64,000 bases of DNA from Amaurobius ferox (lineage: Eukaryota > Arthropoda > Arachnida > Araneae > Amaurobiidae), in NCBI GenBank assembly GCA_951213105.1, contig OX578137.1:61082736-61146735 (forward strand), given 5' to 3'. A program made the position numbers and the translations under genes. Shown here piece after piece: positions 14,201 to 26,200 of this stretch (position 1 is its first letter; each line of letters opens with the position of its first letter). The notes below the pieces were generated by a model that saw nothing but the letters and a program-made list of their open reading frames with translations, was not told the DNA's origin and did not search any database.

Positions 14201-17200
14201 CATTGAAATTACGTCAGTGTATTGAGAATACAAATTTGCTTATCTGTGAACATGTTAAGATTTGAATTGTAGTTTCTGACTAATGTTTTTGAACATTGGC
14301 ACATATTTACAATGCAAATACGTATATTTAGTTCATATTCATACTTTACGTTGCTGCTGTGACTTTTGCGTTACTTTTACGTTGCTGCTGTTGTTGTTGT
14401 TGAAACCCAGACCGTCCGACCTACCAGAAAGGTGTAAGGTAACTGTTTGGACGGTCGGGAAGTGCCACCCAATTTAGACCGGAACCCAGTGGGGGAGGCA
14501 TCCACAGGGACCGTACCCTCCTTCCCCTACCACCAACCTCTCGGAAGGACTTTCGGACCCACATGTTTAACGTGATCGTACTCCGCATGAACACGGCGGC
14601 AGTTTTTTTGGCAGTGGCTGGAATCGAACCCGGGCCTACCGAGTACAACTCCAGCGCGCTAACCAATGGGCTTACGTTGCTGCTGTGAAATTAATATTCT
14701 TAAACTTTATAAAATAATTACGTTGCTCAGATATAGTTGTTTAGTTTTTAGTTAACTCAGTTAACTTTAGTTAACTCAGATTTAGTTAACTTTCAAGAGT
14801 GATTTAATGTTCCTTTTCAGATTAAATATTCTTCTCAGAAGGAAAAGCGTCAATGAGAGAGTTTACTTCAATCTTGGAATGTTGGCAATGGACGAAAAGA
14901 ACCTTACACTTGCAGAGCAATGGTTCCAAAAAGCAGTTCAAGTAAATCTTTAACTGCTTTTAGTTCTTGAGTCAAATAATGAATATTTTTGAGTTTAGTT
15001 TTTGTTCAAATAATGAATATATGTGTAATTAATGAATTGATTAGCAATTTATTATAGATATACATAAGTAATATTTCGATCTTAAAATTGTAAAAGTGAG
15101 GGAAAAGATATCAAATGTTATGTATATTTGTTAGACAGGAGAAATTTTATCCTAAACAGCGGTTACCACGTTTGGCCTTTTAGCGCCATAAGAGTGCGTT
15201 TATGACTAGAGCTATTTTATATAAACTTGTTTATCACTAATTTTTACTAAATATAAATGCTTAAAAATATATTTGAGTATTATTAATATACCTTGTGTTA
15301 AAATATGTAGCATAATGAAGCTCTTGAGGCTCTTCTTTGATACAAATTTAAGTGCACTGTGAATAGTTGTTTTAGAGAAGAATAACAGAAAATTAAAATT
15401 CTCATATTTTGAAAAAACAGCAATCGACAGTTAAAGTCTCATATTAGCACTATATTTATTAAAAATATAATTATTTTATGTTTTGTGTCACTGATGGATG
15501 ATTTTGGTAGTAGGCACGAAGCAAAGCAGATCTCCTAATGGAAAACTCAAATTGTAAAAGCTCCGAAAATGTCCAAACGAATTACTCCAAAATGCTTCGA
15601 TCCACTTCGATATTTTAGCACATAATGATATATCATTTCGATCAAGGTCGTGATGAAGGACAAATTTTGAAACTATAGAGAATTTATAATTGGTTAAAAG
15701 AGATGCAATGCTAACTCTATGGAAGATATTTGCAAAGCACTTGCAATCGATCGAAAGTACATTGTTGGTTTTCATCATGTCATACTTTAACATTGCTACT
15801 TTCAAGTTAACTTCCTGACACTAATTGCACATTGAGTACTCCTTCAGTATGTGCAAACATGTTAGGAGCGATTGGCAAAACACAGAGCAAACATAATAAT
15901 ACTATCACGATTTCCATTGGATATATGAGTATATAAATGGGTTAAACTTGAAATGTATAAAAATATATTCAAATTTTATGGAATTCAATAAATTTTATGT
16001 AAATTCTAAGATTAAAAACAAGTCAAATTTCCAGATAAATTTTGTGTTGCCTGTGTTATAGATACGTGAAGATTTTAGAAGTGCGCTATTCAACTTGGCT
16101 CTTTTGTTGTCCGAGGCAGGCCGACCTATGGAAGCCATACCTTTCTTGCATCGACTTTTACAGGTAAGATAAAAATAAAAATCTGATGTGAGCAGCACAT
16201 GACTTTCCCTGCAGACGTATATTCACGTTCTCCTTATTTTAATTAAATTTTATTTACTTTTAATTCAATTTTCATTCTCATTTGGTAACTGGGCTTATTT
16301 TCAAAGGTGTCGAAGAGAAAATACGAAAAAAATAAAATATCTCGAGACGTGCTAGTCCTATTTTAATGGGGTTGATCTTATTCTTTTCTTCGTTAACAAT
16401 TACGTATAAAACAAGCATTTAGTGGATATATTTGAACAAACGTAGTTTTTATTTTAGATTTTGACGATTTCTGAGGGTCATTTCCCCAAAAAAGCAGGTT
16501 ATTTTTTTTCGAATCGTACCAAAATTTAATCAGTACCAGGGTTACTCACAAGCGACTTACCTACTGAATTTTGTGAAATTCGGTCCATTAGTTATTCAGC
16601 TAGAGTGGATATAGGCAATTTTTGAGGGCCATTTCGCAAAAAAGGCAGGTTCTTTTATCCCGAATCGTACCCAAATCTAAGCACCAGATTCACGCTCAAG
16701 TGACTTACCTACAAAATTTTATGAAATTCGGTCAATTAGTTTTTTCGTTAGAATGGATACAAAATCTGCACAGACAGACAAACACACAAACGTCACGCTA
16801 AAAATAGTTTTATCGTATTCTAGGGGTCCCGAAACGTGTAGATCCGTCGAAAACTCGAGTTGCGGTTTTCGGTATGATTCCAATACTTTCCCTATACATC
16901 ACCATGTATTGCAGGGAAAGTAAAAAGGGGATCAAAACCAATGTAGTATTTCCTGAAATCATACATTGTTATGTAATTTTTAATTTAAATTCAAAACATA
17001 TGGAGTACCAGGCCTCACTTGATTTTCTCGTACATTCATATTCCATATAGCGTTTAGTTTCACTTGTCTCAAAACCAATATTATAATCAGAAAATATCTG
17101 ATGTAGATAGAATATGATTCTCTATACAAAATGCAATGAATTCTCTTCTTTCATAGCAAAAAAATTATGTACAAAATTGACGGCAAAATATTTTAACATT

Positions 17201-20200
17201 GAATTGGGCATTTGACATCTTTTCTGGATTACAACATGTAAAACTATATCAAACTACTCTATTTACGTTCATTTCGAGCAAGTTTAACTTGGTAACTATC
17301 AATTTTGTTAGTAACCGCAAAAAGCACTAGGGTCCATATATTAAAATATTATTATTAATTCTTCAATTTGACGTTATTTCCGTTAATTTAACATCATTTG
17401 TGCACTTGTAGCACTAGTTTCATTTGATACCATTAAAAACAGTTACATTGGTGATATTTGTCCAAATTAGTTACCCACTTTGCCTAATTTATCACCAAGC
17501 GGTAGAAACAGACAGATATAAGGGCTTTTCTCATATATAAATAAATTACTATTGCTAGTTGTTGGGCCCCAAAATGCAAAACTATTACATAAATTATCTT
17601 TTATCGTGAATAGAATCAGCTAGATTCGCGTGAATGATGTTGATAAATTTATAACATATTATTGCATATAAAATGTGAACAGTAGTTAATGCATTTTTTT
17701 AAGTTGATGTAATTTTTTTTTATAAATTTGGTTGAAAACAGAGCTATATCTCAAAAATGGTTCATGCTAGCATTCGGAAGTTTATGTCTCTCGTTTTCTA
17801 ATGAAAAATTACGTAAAACATGATTGTTTATGTAACGTTATTGAAGGTTTTAATTTTTAATAATTTTTTTAGGACTTTTCGAATTTAGGACTTTTCGAAC
17901 ATTTGATTATGTTTAAAATCAATTGGGTTCCAGTAATTATTGATTCTAATAATCGTACTAAATTTCATTCAAATAGCTCCACTCGTTCTTGAGATATCTC
18001 ATCCACAGCCTCACAGACAAACGCACTAATATACATACACACAAAATAACATGCATAAATATACACAAATACTAATATACATGCATACACACACAGACAT
18101 TACTTCAATAACGTTGAATTCGAAAATAGGAATTGTTGAAACGTGATCGTCTGCCAAAAACTCGAATTTAAAATTTCGACCTCATGATAATACTTCCCTT
18201 ATACAATATACTATGCATGTGTGAAAAGTAAAGGAGAAAATATGTATCTTTTTATAAGTATTTATTTCCATGTAATTCATTCTAAAACTGCCTAGGAGAT
18301 TCTTTCTATTTTCTTACTTCTACTTTAGTAAAAAGAACCGGTATTACCTGAGATATATATACAGCTTGCTTCATTGCGTATTATTTCATTTGTATTTATA
18401 AAAACTATTTTTTATTTAATTGAAGTATATACATATATTTGACTTCTAATGATGTGTTTGCAATGCCATTGAGACAACATAATTTTTAAATAGCAGTTAA
18501 TGCTGGGAATTTTTTAGTACATGCTGAAATACCCAATATTTAAGTGACCATAGGACTGTTAAACTTTCAAAAACGAAAAATATATCTGAAAACAGAAACT
18601 TTTTCTGAACATTTCAAAGTAATCTGCATGAAAAATTTTCATAATTACTGGAGTTAAACTCCAAATGTCACAGGTTGCTAAAGCCAAAGTTTAAGAAATA
18701 TCTGTATCACAGTGTTTTTCACTCAGAATGAGATTTTTTGGCATTGCACGCAAGATAACTCAGAAATTTATCATTATATTTAATGTAATTTTTAAAATAT
18801 ATAATGTACATTAGTCTCTGTTAAAATGATCCAAAATATTTTCACATTTTAGGATTATTTTAGAAACTATCAAGAAGAAAACGAAAAAATATTTTCATGT
18901 TTTCTTGTTGCAAAAATAATTTTAGAAGATGTTACGTTGTTAAAATTTCAGGGATGTTATGAAAGCTAAGTGCAACATTGCATTAAATAAAAATTTACTT
19001 CAAGGTCGTATTTATTTAGTTACATAGTTTCAAAATAAGCAGTTTTCCTGAAGTTTAATTTGATAGAAACTTTCCAACTAATTTTTTGTTCAACAAATGG
19101 CTTATAGTTTAACACTCTGTTTAAAAATATTTCTTTACATTATATTTAAAAAATTGTGTACTAAAAATATAAATACTATTTATCACTAAAATGAAATTTT
19201 TTTATAAGGCGTACATTAAAAGATATAAAATTATTTATATGATTTATTTTATACTTTCTAACATTTAAGGAGTCTTATGACCGATTAATTTGGATTGCGC
19301 TATGTGTTTATGCTAACAAAAGTAAATATAAGCATGCTTAGAATAATAATCGTAAGTGCTAAACGTCCTTATGGGAACTGATAGTTCTTGTGTTTTCTAG
19401 TGGTCCCTGTTAAGCCACGTGTTTTAGGTGGCGAATTTGAACTCTTCATAATTACTTCATAATTACTTTCATTACTTTTTGGTCTTAAAGCACTTTTGCG
19501 TAGTGGTTTGATCTGAATACTAAATTTTATGCATTATCCTTCGATATTTTTATTAATTTAACTTCCAAATAACTGGTTTCATAAAAAGAGAGTTGGTACA
19601 TTTTGAAGTTATACCTTTTTCGCCAGCCACTGATCCAGAAAAGTCAGTGGCAAAGCATCTCCAAAAATATTCTTTCCACATCTTATGCATCACTGTGGAT
19701 TTGTACCACCAAAACGTACTTTCACTAAAATTGATGTACACTGAAGTGTATAAAAAGGAATCAAAATGTATAGATCACGCAAAAATTAATATCTCTTAGA
19801 ATCGTGTTTTAACGTTTGCGTTTTAAATTTTTAAATATTTTTCATATTCTATAAATTTAACTTTCGTATTCTTAATTTTCAGCATCATCCTGACCATGTT
19901 AAGGGATTAATTCTACTTGGTGATATATACATAAACAATGTGAGAGACTTGGATGCTGCTCAAGAGGTATGTGTGTGGGCAATTTATGTTTTCTTAAAAG
20001 AAGAATAAAAATTATTTGTTTTAGCCAACCCCGAATTAGAATGCTATAGTTAGGTGTTAAACGCACAAAAGTCTCAAAAAGGATAAGTCAAGTGAAATAT
20101 CCTTCTTATAAATAGATAAATCTATTAAGTCCGCGTGAAAATCCCTTGTACACTAACATTTGAACCACGTTGATTCTAAAAGTTTGTTGCATAATAATGG

Positions 20201-23200
20201 ACGTATAGATATATTGGTTCCCAACCTCTCTGTCACAAAAGATTTGGTCCTGGTGTCTGCACTCATTAATGATATACATGGATATATTGTGTCGCCAATT
20301 TCGGTCGTGAACAAAATATGTTTGAAACCACTAATTCATATATTAATTTAATATTTTATATACTTATTTCCAGTACCGAAATAGAATATGTAAAAGATTC
20401 TAAAATCCTGATGAAAGTTTCGATATTTTTAGAGCAAGATAAATTATCAGTTGGGTTGGTTGGGTAATCATGCCCTTCAATGATTTTTTGCCATTTAATA
20501 TATTTGTAAGACCGTCAGTAACTGGAACGTCCTCATGTTTAAGTTGCATTAAAAATTAATACATCTCGAGATAGATAGACCAATGGTGATATTTGATTTT
20601 CATTCAGACTGGATTTTTACTAGCACAGGAACGCTTTCAAGAGACGCTTTAAAATAAATGACAGGATATTTTAATGAACTTGGAACAGTCTTATTTAGTT
20701 GGTGAGAACATACGGAGAATGAGCCACCATGTGCATTCAAATGCGCAATGTTTAAGAAATTACGTAAATTTAAAAAAATCATAGAAATGGTGAATTTTGA
20801 AATAGTATTCCCAAATACTATATATAAATACAGCTAATTTCCTCAATAGTTTGAATTTTATATATAGGACCGACATAGGGATAAAACGAACCTCCACACT
20901 CTGAATCTAGATTTCAGACTCTTTCAACTGAGCTACCTAGCCAAGAAAGATAGCCACGCATTCTCCTCCCCAAACGTCATTTCTTACTTCCTATTTTAAA
21001 CTTTGCTCCTTTTATCCACACTATAAATAATTACTCCCGCATGTACCACATCATTCAGATGCAAGTATAAAGTTCGAATCTCTAATCTCTAATCTCTATT
21101 CTCGAGAACAGCGTTCTACCAGCTAAACTTCCCAAGCATTGTTGGAAATTTCATAGTTATTTTCACAAAGATTTGTAAACTATTTTCACAATGATTTATA
21201 AACTATTTTCACAAAGATTTATAAACTATTTTTACAAAGATTTATAAAATATTTTCACAAAGATTTATAAATTATTTTCACAAAGATTTATAAACTATTT
21301 TTACAAAGTTTTATAAATTATTTTCACAAAGATTTATAAACTATTTTCACAAAGATTTATAAAATATTTTCACAAAGATTTATAAACTATTTTTACAAAG
21401 ATTTACAAAATATTTTCACAAAGATTTATAAATTATTTTCACAAAGATTTATAAACTATTTTTACAAAGATTTATAAATTATTTTCACAAAGATTTATAA
21501 ACTATTTTCACAAAGCTGGATTCCCTTTCTGGTAGGTCGGACGGTCTGGGTCTTAACAAAAACAACAACAACAAAGCTGGATTCAAAGTATTTTGATTGA
21601 GTAGTTTTCTATTTTTGGTGTCCTTCCCCGTATAAGCTATCCATCCTCTTTTCGCACATTAATCTAAACTTGTATATTGCAATAGTTTTATATATATGAA
21701 CACACACATGCACACAAACATTACTTCAATTCAGACTACTTTCATTGTAGGCAATTTGAAATGAAAATTTCGATATATTTAAGAAATATCTCCTCATGAC
21801 TGTACAATAAAGATTTACGCAATAAAGATCTTTGTAAAGTTCTTTAGGTATTCTTGGAGAATTTATGACCCAATAAATAATGGAATTTTCGCTAACATAT
21901 ATGGATGCTGAATCAGATTGTATTGATTTTAGCTGTTCTTGAATATAATCAAGTCCTGAAAATATAAAGAATTTATTACATATTCTATACATTTGTGCGT
22001 AACTGTTGTGATAGTATCAACATATTTATTTTCCCGTGACATTAATCTATTTTGCAATAACTTTGTTCAGACTGTATCTGTAAAGTTCACCAGTTATAAG
22101 AATTGATTTATAAGTAAAAGCGTTTATACAGAATAGGATGATAGTAGTGTATTGAATAGGCAAGATCCAACTACGTCTATGCTGCTGAAGAAGGTGCACT
22201 TTTCATTCAGATCTTTTTGAAGGATATAATGCCTTATTGCTACTACAACCAGGAAAACCTAAAATAATTAGAACAAATAATCTGCTAATATCTTCCGATT
22301 GTTGACTCTATTTTACCATCGAATGTGTGACTCCATTTTTTGTGCCCATCATCTTAAAAACTTTCTACAGTTTTTTCTGCGGTTTTGTTATAAAACAGTC
22401 ATTTACTGCAATGCAATTCGGAATGGAAACGGAGTTGTACGACATAGCATTTTGAACACTTTGCGATTTAGAACTGCAAAGAAATTTAGGAGAAGTGATT
22501 TATTTTGGAAGGGGAATGTTGACCAACTGATCTTTCATCTAACAGTCGTCATTCATTCATTTTTTTTTCTTCCACAAAGATTATTCGATCTATCTGAAGG
22601 TGTTGAAGACCCTGACCGTCCGACTCGTCAACAAGGACATGAGCATCTATTTGGACGGCCGGCTATCTGAAGGTGTAGGGTAACTGTTTGAACGGCCGAT
22701 TAAATCTAATGTTAACGATTGGTCAAAAATCAATGGACAGGAGTCTCATAGTGTGGAGTCTACTTTAATTACACAGCCATGAACTGGCCTATATAAAATG
22801 GTATGTAAAAATTGTAAAATATATTGGAGGAACTTGTACGTAGCGCGGGGTATGAGATACAGATTAACCTTATTTGATTGCGCAGGTTTCAGGTTTTTCT
22901 GGTTTAGTGGCGTCATCTAGTACATGTAAATCTAAATCCCTTTACTTTAAGTGTTTTATTAAGAAAACAGCTTCGTACGCTGGTTTGAATTTTCATATTA
23001 AACGGTGTTAAATTTAAAATATTCTGATTAATATTTTCGGTTCTGTGAATTTGGTAAGATTTTAAATGTTTTTTAAACCGAATTTGAGTTTTAATTAGTT
23101 TATTTTGCATGTGCCATCAGACCTTCATATCATCACTAAACGCACTTAATTATTTTTATGTTGTGAAAAGTAATATCCTTTTCTTTTTTAAATCTCTTAG

Positions 23201-26200
23201 AATTTTTCTAAATAGGTCGCCATTAAAACGAAATTCTATGATGGTAACGGGAACTAATAGTTTTTCTTCATTGGCATCGTATTGTGGTTTTTGAAAAAGT
23301 GGCCTGGCACCTGAATAAAAACAAAAAATACCGAAATGTGAAACCAAGAAAGACATATAAGTGTCTGGTTTCTGTCGAAATTCTCAGAAGCTTGATTATT
23401 TAATTTCCCATTACAACCTACGTTGTCTGGAATTCAAAGCAGATATATTTATCCTATATCAGCCTGGTCGTTTTGGAAAAAAATAAGGAATGTATTCAAT
23501 GAATCCCTACTTTAAATAACATCAGCTGCATTCTCTAGTAATAATTATTATACAAATATCTTTTAAAATATGCTGACTGTGGTTGACAGCATTACACTAA
23601 TGGACCTACATTACCATGATCTAATGCATTGTAAAACATGTATTTTCAATATCCCCGTTTTCCATTTTATTTTTGAAATTCAATTTTGATAAAATTAATT
23701 GACATCAGCCAAAAAGGTTCCATTATTTAGTTTGCGAACATACTAAATAATCCTAATACACTGCAGTATTAGGATTAGAATAATAAGAAATATAAAATAT
23801 GTCTTAAAATTCATTCCAAATACTTAAAAGAAATCTAAATATAGATTTTGTTTGCCATTTAACTATTCAAGTATTTTTGAAATAAACCACAATTATAATA
23901 GTTATACACTGATTTCATTGAATATTTCAAAATAGTCTCCAAACTTATCTACATTTAGCTTATCTACATGAGCTTTTAATCACTAGCCAGATCCCAAGAT
24001 AAAACATCAGATTAAAATTTCTGAGATCAAGAGTTTAAAATATTTCAGATGAACAAAGTGAAGTTGTTAAGTTTGTTCAAAATGAAATTAAGATGTTGTT
24101 AAATAGTGATGGTATTTACTATTTGTAAATTATAAGTAAATTCTGCAAAAATTACAACATTCCACAAAACAATTTATTCAAAAAAGAATTTCATAATAAA
24201 CATATGCAAGTGAGGATTGATCTATATTAATGTAAATGTAACAAAATAAACTTTTACTCTTTATGAGGATTATTTACTTTAATCATATTCTCCTCTGTAT
24301 ATTGGGATAAACTTTTAATCTATATGAGATAATATACTTTAATCACATTCTGTTCTCTGTATCGGGATAAACTGTTAATCTATATGAAGATTATATACAT
24401 TAATCCTATTCTGTTCCATATATTGAGATAAACTTGTAATATATATGAAAATTATATATTTTAATCATATTTTTTGTATATATATTGGGAAAATAGTCAG
24501 AAGATTTCTTGGCATGAAATATATGGAGCATTGCTCACGAGATTGTATTTAGTTCATATAAATTTTATGTTAAACATCTATGTATTTATCTACACGGTAA
24601 ATACACTCAAGTTAAGGTACGTGGCACAGCACCAACAAACTTTAGTTATAAAATAACAAAATTTATCACATTATGTTAAAATTTTTAACTGACACCTTTT
24701 ATAAAGACCAATAAGTGGATCTTTTCATCACCTCTCTATTTCAGAAAATAATAGAAAGTTGATTTTTAAATTTTCTTAAACATAGACGTGATGAAACAAT
24801 GAGTTCTTAATTGAGTTTATTTTGCGCCAACTAATTTTCAATGGTAATACATCAAATATAGCATATTTTATTTTATTTTTGCAAAATTTCTACTTTTCTA
24901 CCTAAGCTCTAAAGTCGTTCCGTTCCGTTGAGTATTTTGTTTCTATTATTAACGCAAAACAGAGAGAAAATTCTAACTTTTCGAATTTTAAAGAATTGCA
25001 ATAGCTATTCGAAATCTTGCAAATGTCGTATTTATCTTTTTCTTTTAAATATGTTTTCTTTTACATATGAGTTCTCTGTAGCAATCTTTATAGGAAAATT
25101 TTAAAACTTACCTGCTATTAGAATTTACATTTAAATAACGGGTAAGATGCTACATCTCAAGATGTGATTAATCATTAAAATTTTCTACAGAAAATATGTG
25201 TAAGCTATATAAATAAAATTGTATAAGCTGAGTGTCTTTCAGTTAGTATTAAATGTAAAACTCCCGAATTTGAGGATTTAAAATTTTAAAGTATCTTAAA
25301 GAAAGGTCAAAATTTTGATGATTGAAATTGAAATTTGTGGTCTGTTTTAATATACTATATAAAATCTGTGTTGTTCGGATGGTAGATAAAATCATATATG
25401 TATAAATTTAATTGACATTTTGAATTTAAAGTGTGTAGAACACACTAATAAAAATTTTTATGAAATATCTCCAAGTGTTTGACTTTTGAATAATTCTAAA
25501 ATATACCGGAAAAATATCGAAAATGCAAATAGTTTTCTGGAAAATGTATGAGATTTAACAAAGTATGCGCTCTAAATTTTACTCATTTACACTCATTTTG
25601 AAGATTGACCTAAATGATGATTTCAATGTATCTCCCATTTGAATAATAATAACCATTAACTTAATTACGATTAAAATATCAGTTAGTGCATTTCAAGTTT
25701 TGAGGTTTAATAAGGCTTCGATAAAGGCTGTTGTAAGTGCATTCAAAAAATAATCTACAGAAAGTATTGATATCCCATAAACAAAACTTGTAAAAAATAA
25801 AGCCAAGTTCTTATACCTATCAAAATAATAACTTCCTGAACAGACTTTATAAAAAGTGTCGTCTGTGAAAAGGATTGAAATTTAAAACTATTGCCATGTC
25901 TAATTCTCCCTAGTTTATATTTTAAATGTGTAACTACTCCCACGAGTGACGTGTGGCGTGAATAGTTAATATCACAATGACGGCGGTATTTTTGAACTTA
26001 AAGTTAGTTCTCCTATTATTAAATGGCATCGCAACAACGAAAACGACACAAAACAAGGTCTACGTGTCGTTCTAATCGCTCTAAACTATTACTTCTAAAT
26101 TTATAATTGAATGTTCCTTTTCTTTCAGTGCTACGAAAATATATTGCGCCAAGATCCTGGTAACATCCAAGCCCTGCACAACTTGTGTGTGGTACACGTT

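Noticed and set aside
14740..14790. TTAGTTAACT repeats before exon 14821 as a regulatory array
   Set aside because: A short simple repeat in an intron with no further support.
15488..15805. 105-codon open frame on minus inside a TMTC3 intron
   Set aside because: No recognisable domain or splice context; kept out as a chance frame, though it is one of the longer ones.
22299..22670. 123-codon open frame on plus
   Set aside because: It reads antisense through the hairpin mini-element and SINE remnant, with no conserved motif.
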